In this document: one piece after another, positions 51,258-60,780 of the stretch | How positions within the stretch are numbered: the stretch's first letter is position 1 | Layout: every line of letters begins with the position of its first letter | From: Dyella sp. C9 | Lineage (GTDB): Bacteria > Pseudomonadota > Gammaproteobacteria > Xanthomonadales > Rhodanobacteraceae | Length of the DNA stretch: 64,000 nt | Direction of reading: 5' to 3' | NCBI RefSeq assembly: GCF_003332825.1 | Contig: NZ_QIRF01000001.1 | Location: 467,016-531,015, forward strand | Program-made: the position numbers and the translations under genes | Notes under the pieces: generated by a model | The model's database searches: none | What the model saw: the letters and a program-made list of their open reading frames with translations, nothing else | What the model was told of the DNA's origin: nothing

Positions 51258-52073
51258 ATGCAAAGAACGGTTTTCTACATCTCCGATTCCACTGGTATTA
51301 CCGCCGAAACGATCGGCAACAGCATTCTTGCCCAGTTCGAGGGGGTGCAGTTCGAGAAGCACCGGCTCCCCTTCATCGACGATGCCCACAAGGCGGAGGC
51401 GGCGGCGCTGCGGATCAAGACCCGCTACGCCCAGACTGGGGAACGTCCGATCGTGGTCAATACCATGGCCTCGCGCGACCTGTGCGAGATCGTGGCCGAG
51501 AGCGGCGCCCTGATGCTGGACGTGTTCGCCCCGTTCATCGGGCCGCTGGAGGAGGAACTCGGCGCCAAGCGTTCCGGCGCGGTGAACCGCTCCCACGGCC
51601 TGGTCGATTTCGACAAGTACGAAGCCCGCATCAACGCCACCAACTATGCGTTGTCCCATGACGACGGCATCGACGTGGACTATGCCCAGGCCGACCTGAT
51701 CCTGGTCGGGGTGTCCCGTTCGGGGAAGACGCCGACCTGCCTGTACATGGCCTTGCATTACGGGGTGAGCGCCGCCAATTACCCGCTGACCGACGAGGAC
51801 CTGGACAAGCTGGAGCTTCCGGCACGCCTGCGCCCTTACCGGGATCGCCTGTTTGGCCTCACCATCGACCCCCAGCGCCTGGCGCAGATCCGCGAACAGC
51901 GGCGCGCCGGCAGCCGATATGCGACGCTGGAGCAGTGCCGTTGGGAGCTGTCCCAGGCCGATAAGCTGATGCGGCGGGAGGGCATTCCCAATCTCAACAC
52001 CACGCATGTCTCCATCGAGGAGATCGCGAGCAAGATCTTTGACCGCTTCGGTATCGAGCGGACCATGTTCTAA
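51258..52073 (+). CDS. ppsR: PEP synthase regulatory protein (bifunctional kinase/phosphorylase)
   Basis: 271 residues, DUF299 family. It shows [19 protein letters not shown] at the start and the P-loop [15 protein letters not shown] at ~152-166. It switches PpsA off and on by ADP-dependent phosphorylation and phosphate-dependent removal at a Thr beside the catalytic His. The divergent ppsA-ppsR pair is conserved and supports the assignment. ATG 51258. It is followed 17 bp later by a DUF1249 gene. Confidence 0.95.
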   Translation: MQRTVFYISDSTGITAETIGNSILAQFEGVQFEKHRLPFIDDAHKAEAAALRIKTRYAQTGERPIVVNTMASRDLCEIVAESGALMLDVFAPFIGPLEEELGAKRSGAVNRSHGLVDFDKYEARINATNYALSHDDGIDVDYAQADLILVGVSRSGKTPTCLYMALHYGVSAANYPLTDEDLDKLELPARLRPYRDRLFGLTIDPQRLAQIREQRRAGSRYATLEQCRWELSQADKLMRREGIPNLNTTHVSIEEIASKIFDRFGIERTMF

Positions 52074-52090
52074 AGGAGATTCCACGCCCC

Positions 52091-52582
52091 ATGAGTGCCG
52101 TACTGGACAGCCGCAATGCACTGCTACCGGGACGCTTCGGTTTCCTGATGGGCTTGTATGCGGAGAACTACCACCGGCTGGTGAGGTTGTTCGCGCCGCA
52201 GGAGCTGCCGCCGGGGTTCTATGTGTCCAGCGTGGACGATGGGCTGGACGTGCGGCTGCAGGTGCAGGAGCGCCATCCCTATACGCTGGAATTGGAGTTG
52301 ACCTACAACTTCGTCGACGCGAATACGGGCCAGCCGTCGCCGTCGGCGCAGCTGCGCATGTATACCGACGCGCATGTGGCCGAGGCGCTGCATTGCCATC
52401 CGGGCCGGCATCTGTGGCAGGTGCTGGGCCCGTTTCCCCCGGCGCACACGGTGCTGCAGCACCGCCTGCGCATGAACGGGTTTCTCTCGCGCTGGCTGGA
52501 ATACCTGGCGGAGCAGGGGCATTCGAAGGGAACGCTGGAGCGTCTCGAGGATCACCACTCGCCGGATGAGGCGCTGTTGTAG
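52091..52582 (+). CDS. DUF1249 domain protein
   Basis: 163 residues. FGFLMGLYAENYHRLVRLFAP and YTLELELTYNF are typical of DUF1249 (YqiB-like). It has a mixed alpha/beta pattern with no signal peptide, no membrane segment and no catalytic motif I can name. AAGGAGATTCC upstream of ATG 52091 is a strong ribosome site. It follows ppsR closely and is probably co-transcribed. Function unknown. Confidence 0.88.
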   Translation: MSAVLDSRNALLPGRFGFLMGLYAENYHRLVRLFAPQELPPGFYVSSVDDGLDVRLQVQERHPYTLELELTYNFVDANTGQPSPSAQLRMYTDAHVAEALHCHPGRHLWQVLGPFPPAHTVLQHRLRMNGFLSRWLEYLAEQGHSKGTLERLEDHHSPDEALL

Positions 52583-52691
52583 GAGCGCATGTGCTGCGCG
52601 CGACCATGGCGTCCTCGCTCCGTAGGTTTTTCGCGCACAGGGTGCGCTCCTACAGGGAGCGGACTGGGAGTTTTCTACAGGCAACAAAAAA

Positions 52692-52707
52692 CCCGCCAAA
52701 GGGCGGG
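52692..52707 (-). terminator. Terminator of the Ala-Glu-Asp tRNA operon
   Basis: CCCGCC/GGCGGG stem with a 4-base loop; on the minus strand it is followed by TTTTTTG. It lies 12 bp after tRNA-Asp. Confidence 0.85.
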
Positions 52708-52718
52708 CTCTTCGTAAA

Positions 52719-52795
52719 TGGCGGAGCGGACGGGACTCGAACCCGCGACCTCCGGCGTGACAGGCCAGCATTCTAACCGACTGAACTACCGCTCC
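52719..52795 (-). tRNA. tRNA-Asp (anticodon GTC), copy 2
   Basis: 77 nt with CCA, identical to 39507-39583 but on the other strand. It is the last gene of a three-tRNA minus-strand operon. Confidence 0.95.
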
Positions 52796-52829
52796 ACTTT
52801 TTCTTCCAGCTACACTACCAAGCCAAACT

Positions 52830-52905
52830 TGGCGTCCCCACGGGGATTCGAACCCCGGTCGCCACCGTGAAAGGGTGATGTCCTAGGCCTCTAGACGATG
52901 GGGAC
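52830..52905 (-). tRNA. tRNA-Glu (anticodon TTC)
   Basis: 76 nt with CCA. The acceptor GTCCCCA pairs with TGGGGAC, and the anticodon loop CTTTCAC gives TTC. Middle gene of the tRNA operon. Confidence 0.95.
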
Positions 52906-52916
52906 GTGTCTAAGTT

Positions 52917-52992
52917 TGGTGGAGCCAGGCGGGATCGAACCGCCGACCTCCTGCATGCCATGCAGGCGCTCTCCCAGCTGAGCTATGGCCCC
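52917..52992 (-). tRNA. tRNA-Ala (anticodon GGC)
   Basis: 76 nt with CCA. It shares the acceptor stem and G3-U70 pair of the other tRNA-Ala at 28926. Anticodon stem CCTGC/GCAGG encloses ATGGCAT (GGC). First gene of the operon, about 20 bp after the -10 box. Confidence 0.95.
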
Positions 52993-53013
52993 GTGTGCCT
53001 CTGGAAGCCCGAA

Positions 53014-53042
53014 AGAATAGATAGGGTTTGCGATTTCGTCAA
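53014..53042 (-). promoter_or_regulatory. Promoter of the tRNA operon
   Basis: On the minus strand TTGACG (53042-53037) and TATTCT (53019-53014) are spaced by exactly 17 bp. A GC-rich discriminator follows, the mark of stable-RNA promoters under stringent control. tRNA-Ala starts 21 bp further on. Confidence 0.75.
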
Positions 53043-53051
53043 GCGTTCGAT

Positions 53052-53077
53052 GTGAATTTTTTTCAAAAAAAATTCAC
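53052..53077. promoter_or_regulatory. A/T-rich palindrome, possible UP element
   Basis: A 12-bp inverted repeat (GTGAATTTTTTT and complement) around two bases, extremely AT-rich for this genome. It sits about 9 bp upstream of the tRNA-operon -35 box, where an UP element would bind the RNA polymerase alpha subunit. Alternatively it is a terminator or a protein site. Confidence 0.5.
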
Positions 53078-53266
53078 GTGTGAATCACAACAAGCAGTTA
53101 CGTCTCACCGGCGATGAGGGCGCGACGCGCAAAACGCCATCCTCGATGCGCAAGTGACGCATGAAGGTTCGTCGAGTCACTGCATCGACGACGTATTTCG
53201 ACATGTGGGGCTGTGCATCGAATGATCGATTGCTAGTCTTGCCCGACGTCCCCACGGAATTTGTCG

Positions 53267-55036
53267 ATGCACGATCTGCACTTCATCCAGGACCTCGCGA
53301 CCGTCATGTTGATCGCGGGCCTGACGACGGTGATCTTCCAGCGGCTGCGGCAGCCGGTCGTTCTTGGATACATCATCGCGGGTGTGCTGGTCGGCCCTTA
53401 TACGTTCCCGGTGGTGTTCATCCACGACGAGCAGACCATCCGCACGTTGTCCGAGTTGGGCATGATCCTGCTGCTGTTCGCGCTGGGTCTCGAATTCAGC
53501 CTTAAAAAGCTGCGCGAAGTGGGGGGCGCTGCGCTGGTGGCTGCCGTCTGCGAGATCGTCCTGATGTTGTGGCTCGGCTACGAGATCGGGCGTTTCTTCG
53601 GCTGGAGTTCGATGGATGCGCTGTTCCTGGGGGCGATGCTGTCGATGTCCTCGACCACCATCATCATGAAGGCGCTGGACGACCTGAACCTCAAGCGCGA
53701 GCGCTTCGCGCAGCTGATGTTCGGCATCCTGATCGTGGAGGACGTGCTGGCCATCGTGCTGATGGCGCTGCTTACCGGCATTGCCAGCACGGGTGGACTG
53801 GAGGCCGGCGAGGCGGTGGCGGCGGTCGGGCGACTGACCCTCTTCATGGCGGTGTCGCTGGTGGTCGGGCTGCTGCTGGTGCCGCGCGTGGTCGACTACA
53901 TCGCGCGCGTCAGCCGTGATGACGTGCTGCTGGTGGCTGTGCTGGGCCTGTGTTTCGGCTTTTGCCTGCTGGTCACCGAAATGGGCTACAGCATTGCGCT
54001 GGGCGCCTTCATGATCGGGGCGATCGTGGGCGAGTCGCAGAGCGTCGAGCGCGTCGAGCGCATCATCATGCCGGTGCGCGACATGTTCAGCGCGATCTTC
54101 TTCGTGGCGATCGGCATGCTGATCGATCCCGCCATGCTCAAGGAATACTGGTTGCCCATCCTGGTGGTTACCGTGGTGGTGGTGCTGGGCAAGGTGCTCA
54201 CCTGCAGCTTCGGCACCTTCGTCGCCGGCAACGATGGACGCACCTCGCTGCGCGTCGGCATGGGGCTGGCGCAGATCGGCGAGTTCTCGTTCGTGATCGC
54301 CTCGTTGGGCCTCACCCTGAAGGTGACCAGTGGCTTCCTGTATCCGGTGGCGGTGGCGGTATCGGCCATCACCACCTTCCTCACGCCTTATCTCATCCGT
54401 GCCTCGGACCCGTTGGCGTCCATGCTCGGCCGGCGTCTGCCGCACAAGCTGACCAGCCTGTTTGGCGCCTACACCGACTGGATGGGCAGTCTCAGCCTGG
54501 GCGGGCAGGGTGCGATGGTGGCCAAGATGATCCGGCGCCTGGTGTGGCACGTGATCATCAACATGATGCTGGTGGTGGCGGCCTTCCTGATCATGTCCTA
54601 CCTGTATCGCCGCGGCGTGTTCCACTGGGATTTCCTGGCCGACCGGCCACAGGTGAAGCGCAGCCTGGCCTGGTCGATCGCGGCGCTGGTGTCGTTGCCG
54701 ATGATCGTGGCGGCGTATCGCAAGGCCACGGCGCTGGGCATGCTGCTGGCGGAGCTGAGCATTCCCGAGCGCATCGGCGGCGCCTACAACATGCGCATCC
54801 GCGCGGTGCTGGCGCGCTTCATTCCCCTGGCGACGATGTGGGTCCTGGGGCTGCTGGTGGCGGCGTTGGCCTCCACCATCCTGCCGCCGCGGGAGGTGGC
54901 CGTGGTGCTGGTGCTGGTCCTGCTGCTGCTTGCCTGGTTGCTATGGCGGGGCCTGGTGCAGGTCCATGCGCGCCTGCAGGCTGCATTGCGCGACACCCTC
55001 GAGAAGCCCGGGCGGTCCGGGGATGGCCATGCCTGA
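53267..55036 (+). CDS. CPA2-family monovalent cation:proton antiporter
   Basis: 589 residues. The first ~385 residues form the Na+/H+ exchanger core, with about twelve membrane helices; examples are PVVLGYIIAGVLVGPY, GMILLLFALGLEFSLKKL and SMSSTTIIMKALDD. The LGYIIAGVLVGP and LGLEFS motifs fit KefB/YbaL relatives. It lacks the C-terminal Rossmann (TrkA-N) domain of KefB/KefC; instead residues ~415-560 add about four helices. It likely exports K+ or Na+ against protons across the inner membrane. ATG 53267 is chosen; a TTG two codons upstream is open. Promoter region shared with the tRNA operon. Confidence 0.88.
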   Translation: MHDLHFIQDLATVMLIAGLTTVIFQRLRQPVVLGYIIAGVLVGPYTFPVVFIHDEQTIRTLSELGMILLLFALGLEFSLKKLREVGGAALVAAVCEIVLMLWLGYEIGRFFGWSSMDALFLGAMLSMSSTTIIMKALDDLNLKRERFAQLMFGILIVEDVLAIVLMALLTGIASTGGLEAGEAVAAVGRLTLFMAVSLVVGLLLVPRVVDYIARVSRDDVLLVAVLGLCFGFCLLVTEMGYSIALGAFMIGAIVGESQSVERVERIIMPVRDMFSAIFFVAIGMLIDPAMLKEYWLPILVVTVVVVLGKVLTCSFGTFVAGNDGRTSLRVGMGLAQIGEFSFVIASLGLTLKVTSGFLYPVAVAVSAITTFLTPYLIRASDPLASMLGRRLPHKLTSLFGAYTDWMGSLSLGGQGAMVAKMIRRLVWHVIINMMLVVAAFLIMSYLYRRGVFHWDFLADRPQVKRSLAWSIAALVSLPMIVAAYRKATALGMLLAELSIPERIGGAYNMRIRAVLARFIPLATMWVLGLLVAALASTILPPREVAVVLVLVLLLLAWLLWRGLVQVHARLQAALRDTLEKPGRSGDGHA

Positions 55037-55258
55037 CATTCCTTTGCAGTGAACGTGCCGAAAGGGCTGGCCGACCCTGTGTAGACTTCGTAAAAAACCG
55101 CGTTATTGAGCCGTGTCGTGAACTTTTAATCACGACTGACGGTCGTAGCCCCCACATCGTTGCCAAGACTCGACAAGGGCCGCACAATGCGTGGCCTGCC
55201 TCCATCGGGGGGGCTCAGTCCGGTAGCGCCGGCACATCCAAATACGAGGGAGTTCCAC

Positions 55259-56041
55259 ATGAAGCATTTTCTGCGTCCCACGCTGACGGCAGCCGCGCTG
55301 GCTGTTGCACTGGGCATGACCGCTGGCGTGCACGCACAGGCCGCGAAGACCGCAGCTCCCGCTGCTGCGCCGGCCGCGCCGGCCGCAGTCGACAAGACCA
55401 AGGCCAGCTATGTGGTGGGTTGGGATCTGGCTAGCTCGCTGCCGCCGCTGGTGCGCGAGGAAATCGACCCGAACGTCGTCTCCAACGCGCTGCGTGACGC
55501 GCTCTCGGGCAAGAAGCCGACCATGAGCGAGGCGGAAGCCAAGCAGGTGCGTGAGGCCTTCGTGGCCAACCTGCAGGCCAAGGCCAAGGCCGAGTACACC
55601 CAGGTCGCCGCCAAGAACAAGACCGAAGGTGATGCCTTCCTGGCCAAGAACAAGGCCGCTCCGGGCGTGAAGACCACCGCTTCGGGCCTGCAGTACCAGG
55701 TGATCACCCAGGGTACCGGCGCCCGTCCGGGTCCGAGCGATACCGTGCAGGTCAACTATGTCGGCAGCTTCGTCAATGGCGAAGTGTTCGATGACTCGTC
55801 CAAGCACGAGGGTGGTGGTCCGGCCTCGATCCCGCTGGCTGGCGTGATCCCGGGCTTCCGCGAAGGCATGCAGCTGATGCAGACCGGCGGTCATTACAAG
55901 TTCTTCATCCCGTCCAACATCGCCTACGGTGCGCAGCCGCAGAACGGCTTCCCGCCGAACGCGACCATCGTGTTCGACGTGACCCTGGTCAAGACTGGCC
56001 CGACCCAGGGCGGCGACCAGCAGCCGGGCGGCGCCAAGTAA
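55259..56041 (+). CDS. FKBP-type peptidyl-prolyl isomerase, secreted
   Basis: 260 residues. A signal peptide ends near GVHAQA (~26), followed by an Ala/Pro linker, an FKBP_N helical dimerisation domain (SYVVGWDLASSLP onward) and the catalytic FKBP_C domain (TTASGLQYQVITQGTG, YVGSFVNGEVFDDS, VIPGFREGMQLMQTGGHYKFFIPSNIAYG). This is the FkpA/Mip layout: a periplasmic or surface dimer that folds secreted proteins and, in some pathogens, supports virulence. ATG 55259 follows GAGGGAG. A 15-bp terminator follows. Confidence 0.93.
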   Translation: MKHFLRPTLTAAALAVALGMTAGVHAQAAKTAAPAAAPAAPAAVDKTKASYVVGWDLASSLPPLVREEIDPNVVSNALRDALSGKKPTMSEAEAKQVREAFVANLQAKAKAEYTQVAAKNKTEGDAFLAKNKAAPGVKTTASGLQYQVITQGTGARPGPSDTVQVNYVGSFVNGEVFDDSSKHEGGGPASIPLAGVIPGFREGMQLMQTGGHYKFFIPSNIAYGAQPQNGFPPNATIVFDVTLVKTGPTQGGDQQPGGAK

Positions 56042-56068
56042 TCGCCTACAGGTCTTTCAGGCCATTCC

Positions 56069-56107
56069 GAAACGGGGCGCGAAGCGATTCGCGCCCCGTT
56101 TCTTTTG
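56069..56107 (+). terminator. Terminator after the FKBP gene
   Basis: A perfect 15-bp stem (GAAACGGGGCGCGAA and complement) around GCGA, followed by TTTTG. It begins 28 bp after the stop. Confidence 0.9.
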
Positions 56108-56194
56108 CATGAATGTGATGGACTTCGCATCGCCATGCCCGGGCGCCCGGCCTGCTAGAATCCCGAGTCTTGCCCCTTGGGAGTTGCTGCGACA

Positions 56195-57532
56195 ATGAAG
56201 GTCACGATTTTCGGCACCGGGTACGTGGGTCTGGTCACCGGCGCCTGCCTGGCGGAAATGGGCAACCATGTGGTGTGCGTCGACATCGATGCCCGCAAGG
56301 TGGAGCGCCTCAAGCAGGGCGAGATCCCCATCTATGAGCCGGGCCTCGAGCCGATCGTCAAGCGCAACCACGCCAGCGGGCAGCTGGATTTCACCACGGA
56401 GGCCGCACCGGCCATCGAGCACGGCCAGGTCGTGTTCATCGCCGTGGGTACCCCGCCGGACGAGGATGGCAGCGCGGACCTCAAGTACGTGCTCGGCGTG
56501 GCGCGCACGATCGGCCAGTACGTGGATCGGTATACCGTGGTGGTGAACAAGTCGACGGTGCCGGTGGGTACCGCCGATCGCGTGCGTGCGGCCATTGCCG
56601 AGGAGCTCGCCAAGCGCGGCGCCTCGGTGGAGTTCGATGTCGTCTCCAATCCGGAATTCCTCAAGGAAGGCGATGCGGTGGAAGACTGCCTGCGTCCCGA
56701 CCGCATCATCATCGGTAGCTCCAGCGAGCGTGCCGTGGGCGTGCTGCGCAAGCTGTATGCGCCGTTCAACCGCAACCACGAGCGCACGGTGGTGATGGAC
56801 GAGCGCTCGGCCGAGCTGACCAAGTACGCGGCCAACGCGATGCTGGCGACCAAGATCAGCTTCATGAACGAGATCGCCAACATCGCCGAGCGTGTAGGGG
56901 CGGACGTGGAGCTGGTGCGCCAGGGCATGGGTTCGGATCCGCGCATCGGCTATCACTTTATCTACCCGGGTGCCGGTTACGGCGGCTCGTGCTTCCCCAA
57001 GGACGTGCAGGCGCTGGAGCGCACCGCGCGCAGCGTGGGCTATGACGCGCGACTGCTGGGCGCAGTCGAGTCGGTGAACCACGACCAGAAGACCAAGTTG
57101 TTCGAGTTGATCTCGCGCCACTTCGATGGCCAACTGGCCGGCAAGACCATTGCGCTGTGGGGCCTGGCGTTCAAGCCGAACACCGATGACATGCGCGAGG
57201 CGTCCAGTCGCAACCTGATGGAGGCGTTGTGGAGTGCAGGCGCCAAGGTGCGTGCATTCGATCCGGAGGCGCGCCACGAGACCCATCGCATCTATGGCGA
57301 TCGCGACGACCTGGTGCTGTGCGAAAGCGCCTACCAGGCGCTGGACGGCGCCGACGTGCTGGCCATCGTCACCGAGTGGAAGGCGTTCCGCAGTCCCGAC
57401 TTCGCACGCATCCGCGAGCAGCTGTCCAATCCCGCGATCTTCGATGGCCGCAACCTTTATGATCCGGCTGCCGTCGAGGAAGCCGGGCTGGCTTACTACG
57501 GCATCGGCCGTGGTCGCAGCCTGAGGCGCTGA
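56195..57532 (+). CDS. ugd: UDP-glucose 6-dehydrogenase
   Basis: 445 residues. NAD fold [22 protein letters not shown], catalytic Cys in [13 protein letters not shown], and the C-terminal [19 protein letters not shown]. The FPKDVQAL form and single-chain length fit the Ugd group, which oxidises UDP-glucose to UDP-glucuronate for LPS or exopolysaccharide. UDP-glucuronate would be the substrate of the epimerase at 13782-14792. ATG 56195, with GGGAG upstream; it heads a compact unit with slyX and a DUF2058 gene. Confidence 0.96.
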   Translation: MKVTIFGTGYVGLVTGACLAEMGNHVVCVDIDARKVERLKQGEIPIYEPGLEPIVKRNHASGQLDFTTEAAPAIEHGQVVFIAVGTPPDEDGSADLKYVLGVARTIGQYVDRYTVVVNKSTVPVGTADRVRAAIAEELAKRGASVEFDVVSNPEFLKEGDAVEDCLRPDRIIIGSSSERAVGVLRKLYAPFNRNHERTVVMDERSAELTKYAANAMLATKISFMNEIANIAERVGADVELVRQGMGSDPRIGYHFIYPGAGYGGSCFPKDVQALERTARSVGYDARLLGAVESVNHDQKTKLFELISRHFDGQLAGKTIALWGLAFKPNTDDMREASSRNLMEALWSAGAKVRAFDPEARHETHRIYGDRDDLVLCESAYQALDGADVLAIVTEWKAFRSPDFARIREQLSNPAIFDGRNLYDPAAVEEAGLAYYGIGRGRSLRR

Positions 57533-57534
57533 GC

Positions 57535-57753
57535 ATGGGCGATGATTCGCTGCAGCAGCGGCTGACCGAGCTGGAAGTGCGGCTCACCTTCGTCGATGAC
57601 ACGGTGAATGCATTGGCTTCGGCGGACGCGGAGCTGTCCATGCGCCTGGTGGCGCTGGAGGAGCTGATCCGCGGGTTGCGCAGCGAGTTGTCCTCGTTGC
57701 GCGCTTCGCAGGGGCACGATCCGCACAGCGAACCGCCGCCCCCGCATTATTGA
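57535..57753 (+). CDS. slyX: SlyX family protein
   Basis: 72 residues, typical SlyX size. A heptad-rich coiled coil (LTELEVRLTFVDDTVNALASADAEL) fills most of it, and it ends with a PPPPHY tail that is the hallmark of SlyX. Function unknown. It starts 2 bp after the ugd stop. Confidence 0.92.
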   Translation: MGDDSLQQRLTELEVRLTFVDDTVNALASADAELSMRLVALEELIRGLRSELSSLRASQGHDPHSEPPPPHY

Positions 57754-57796
57754 TCGCACCACTTCTGTAAACGCACCACGCTAGCGAGTTTCGATC

Positions 57797-58393
57797 ATGG
57801 CCGAATCCCTGCGCGATCAGCTGCTCAAGAGCGGCATCGTCAAACAGGTCCACGAAGAGAAGCGTTCGGCGCCGCCGAAGGGCGGCAAGCCGTCCAAGGG
57901 TGGCCGGCCGCCGCATGCGCAACAGGGTGGCAAGCCCGTGCAGCACAAGCCGCATGGCAAGCCACCACGCGGAGGCAGCCAGGAAGACATCGACCTGGCC
58001 AAGGCGTACGCCATTCGCGCGCAGACCGAGGCCAACGAGCGCAAGCGCGCGGAGCAGGCTGCGGCCGAGGAAGCGCGCCTGCGCCGCGAGCGCAAGCTGA
58101 AGCTGCAGCAGCTGCTGGAAGGCAATGCGCTCAACAAGGCGGATGTCGACCAGGTGCGCCACTTCGAGTACGGCGGCAAGATCCGTCGTGTGCATGTGGA
58201 TGGCGAGCAGCTGGCGGCGCTCAATCGCGGCGAGTTGGGCGTGGTGCAGCAGCAGGGACGTTACTTCCTCGTCACGCGCGAGCTGGCCGAGCAGGCGCGC
58301 GGCATCGATGCACACGCGCTGGCCTTGCTGGTGGAGCCGGGCAGCGAGGCCGGTGTTGGCGAGGATGGCGTGCCTGATGACTTGATGTGGTGA
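57797..58393 (+). CDS. DUF2058 family protein (YaiL-like nucleoprotein)
   Basis: 198 residues. The start SLRDQLLKSGIVKQVHEEKR, a basic Gly/Pro/Lys-rich linker and an Arg/Glu-rich coiled coil (RKRAEQAAAEEARLRRERKLK) are typical. The C-terminal half (KIRRVHVDGEQLAALNRGELGVV) is the conserved domain. It is thought to be nucleic-acid associated; the role is not established. 43 bp after slyX. Confidence 0.9.
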   Translation: MAESLRDQLLKSGIVKQVHEEKRSAPPKGGKPSKGGRPPHAQQGGKPVQHKPHGKPPRGGSQEDIDLAKAYAIRAQTEANERKRAEQAAAEEARLRRERKLKLQQLLEGNALNKADVDQVRHFEYGGKIRRVHVDGEQLAALNRGELGVVQQQGRYFLVTRELAEQARGIDAHALALLVEPGSEAGVGEDGVPDDLMW

Positions 58394-58426
58394 TCAGGCC
58401 GCGCCGCTGCTTGCAGCCCTGATACG

Positions 58427-58458
58427 AAAACGCCCGGCTTGCGCCGGGCGTTTTGTTT
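58427..58458. terminator. Bidirectional terminator after the DUF2058 gene
   Basis: A 12-bp perfect stem (AAAACGCCCGGC and complement) with loop TTGC, followed by G and TTTTG. The AAAA arm gives a T-run on the other strand as well, so it can also end the convergent fatty-acid oxidation gene. Confidence 0.9.
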
Positions 58459-58477
58459 TGCCGTCCGAGGCATTGCG

Positions 58478-60577
58478 TCAGGCTTCGGCATCCCCGGTCT
58501 GCGTGCTGGTTTCGGGCAGATCGAAACCGGTCTTGGCGAGCGTGGGCAGGTCCCAGCCGTTTTTCGGGGCGAAGCGTTCGCCGTAGCGCTGGGCCAGGCG
58601 TTCGAGCTTGCCCTTGATCACGGTGGCGCCTTCGCTGCGCACGTACTGGATCGGGCCGCCACGGAACGGCGCGAAACCGGTGCCGAAGATCACGCCGGCG
58701 TCGAGCAGGTCCGCGTCGTCCACCACGCCGTCGGCGAGGCAGGCCACGGCCTCGTTGACCATCGGGAGGATCATGCGGTCCTGCAGGTCGGCCGGCACCG
58801 CGTAGTCCGGATCGACCTCCGGCTTCTGCGGCTTGCCGTCCTGCCACACGTAGATGCCCTGGCCATCCTTCTTGCCGCGCTTGCCGGCAGCGAGTTTGTC
58901 TTCCAGTCCCGGTGGCAGCTCCAGGCCCAGGAAAGGCGCCAGCTCCTTGCCCACCGAGGCACAGACGTCCAGGCCCACGGTGTCGGCCAGTTCGATCGGG
59001 CCCATCGGCATGCCGAACTTCTTGGCTTCCTTGTCGAGCACCGGGCCGGGCACGCCTTCGCTGTACAGGCGCATGGCCTCGAGCAGATAGGGCATCAGGA
59101 TGCGGTTGACCAGGAAGCCCGGCGTGCCCTTGACCGCCACCGGCAGCTTGCCGATCGCCTTGCAGAAGGCCAGTGCGCGCTTCTCTGCAGCCGGGTCGAG
59201 CTGGTCATGGCGCACCACTTCGACCAGCGGCATCTGCGCCACCGGATTGAAGAAGTGCAGGCCGAGGAAACGCTGCGGTGCCTTCAGGCCCACGCGCAGT
59301 TCGTCCAGCGGAATGCTCGAGGTGTTGGTGGCCAGCAGTTCGTCGGACTGGAACTGCGGCTCGATGCTGGCGTAAAGCGCCTTTTTCGCCTCGGCGTTCT
59401 CGAAGATGGCCTCGATGGCGAGGTCGGCGCTCGCCACGCCCTTGCCCTCGACGTCGGCACGCAGGCGACGTACGGTGGCCTCGACCTTGTCGGCGCTCTT
59501 GAGCTTCTTCTCGTACAGCTGGCGCGCGCGGTCGAGCGCCGGCTGGATGAATTTCATCTCGCGGTCCTGCAGGGTGACTTCGAAACCCTTGAAGGCCGCC
59601 CATGCGGCGATGTCGCCGCCCATCACGCCGGCGCCGACCACGTGCACGTGCTTGATGTCGTGCTCGATGCCGCTGCCCTGGCCCTTGAGGCGTTCCTGCA
59701 GGAAGAAGATGCGGATCAGATTCTGCGCCGTGGAGGTTTCGGCCAGCTTGGCCACCGAGCGCGCTTCCAGTTTCAGGCGCTGCTGGATGCTCGAGCCGCC
59801 ACGCTTCCACACGTCGATCAAGGCGAACGGTGCCGGGTAATGCTCCTTGCGCACCTTGGCGGCCGTCTGCTTGATCACCATCGGTGCCAGGATCTGGCGG
59901 GCCAGCCAGGTGTTGGTCGCCCAGGCCTTTGCACGCAGGGCAAACGGGCGGGCGTGCGGGCGGCGCAACAGGGCACGCGCCTCGGCCAGTAGCTCGGCCG
60001 GCGGGGCCAGGCGGTCGACCACACCCAGCCCCAGTGCACGCTTGGCCGACAAGGCCCTGCCGGTCAGCATCACCGGTAGGGCGTCGGTGGCGCCGATCAG
60101 GCGCGGCAATCGGGCGGTGCCCCCCCAGCCAGGATGGATGCCGAGCATTACCTCGGGCAGGCCGCTGCGGGTCTTTTCGTCGTCGGCGGCGATGCGCTGG
60201 CGACAGGCCAGGATCAGTTCGGTGCCGCCGCCCATGCAGGCGCCGTGGATGGCCGCCACGGTCGGGCAGGGCAGGCGCGCCAGCGATTCGTACACGCGCT
60301 GGCCGTTCTCGATGTTCTCCAGCACGGTGCCGTGCTGGGCGTAGGTCACGAACTCCTTGATGTCGGCGCCGACGGCAAAGCCGAACGGCTTGGCCGAATG
60401 GATCAGCACGCCCGCTGGCTTCTCGATGGCCAGCCGCTCGACGATCTGGCCGAGCTCGTCCAGCACCTCGCGCGAGATGGCGTTGACGCTGCTGCCGGCT
60501 CGGTCGAGGGAGAGGGTGACGATACCGCTGTCATCCAGGCTCGTCTTCCAGTGATTGAAGCGCAGTCCTTCGAACAT
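58478..60577 (-). CDS. 3-hydroxyacyl-CoA dehydrogenase / enoyl-CoA hydratase (FadB/FadJ type)
   Basis: 699 residues. The N-terminal crotonase part carries HGACMGGGTELILACRQRIAADD and LPEVMLGIHPGWGGTARLPRLIG (oxyanion Gly and catalytic Glu region); the NAD dehydrogenase follows from VHVVGAGVMGGDIAAWAA, with a catalytic His in LGLHFFNPVAQMPLVEVVR and Asn in GTPGFLVNRILMPYLLEA. It does two steps of fatty-acid beta-oxidation as the alpha subunit of a complex. No thiolase gene is visible nearby. ATG 60577 (MFEGLRFNHW) is set by homology; the ribosome site is poor and the frame stays open to 60739. Confidence 0.92.
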   Translation of the reverse strand: MFEGLRFNHWKTSLDDSGIVTLSLDRAGSSVNAISREVLDELGQIVERLAIEKPAGVLIHSAKPFGFAVGADIKEFVTYAQHGTVLENIENGQRVYESLARLPCPTVAAIHGACMGGGTELILACRQRIAADDEKTRSGLPEVMLGIHPGWGGTARLPRLIGATDALPVMLTGRALSAKRALGLGVVDRLAPPAELLAEARALLRRPHARPFALRAKAWATNTWLARQILAPMVIKQTAAKVRKEHYPAPFALIDVWKRGGSSIQQRLKLEARSVAKLAETSTAQNLIRIFFLQERLKGQGSGIEHDIKHVHVVGAGVMGGDIAAWAAFKGFEVTLQDREMKFIQPALDRARQLYEKKLKSADKVEATVRRLRADVEGKGVASADLAIEAIFENAEAKKALYASIEPQFQSDELLATNTSSIPLDELRVGLKAPQRFLGLHFFNPVAQMPLVEVVRHDQLDPAAEKRALAFCKAIGKLPVAVKGTPGFLVNRILMPYLLEAMRLYSEGVPGPVLDKEAKKFGMPMGPIELADTVGLDVCASVGKELAPFLGLELPPGLEDKLAAGKRGKKDGQGIYVWQDGKPQKPEVDPDYAVPADLQDRMILPMVNEAVACLADGVVDDADLLDAGVIFGTGFAPFRGGPIQYVRSEGATVIKGKLERLAQRYGERFAPKNGWDLPTLAKTGFDLPETSTQTGDAEA

Positions 60578-60780
60578 GGGGGGTACAAGGTGACCGGGAA
60601 GCCTCGCACCATACCTTCCCGTAGCGAGGATTGCGAGAAGCCCGCAGGCCCCGTCCGGCAACCATGAAGATCCCGTAAATGAGCGACCTGTGCGCTGTTC
60701 CATGGATTGCCTCACGGATTCCGGCGAGGCTTGCGCCACTGTCTACCCGAAAGGCACCGGACCACGTAATTTAAGCCCGA

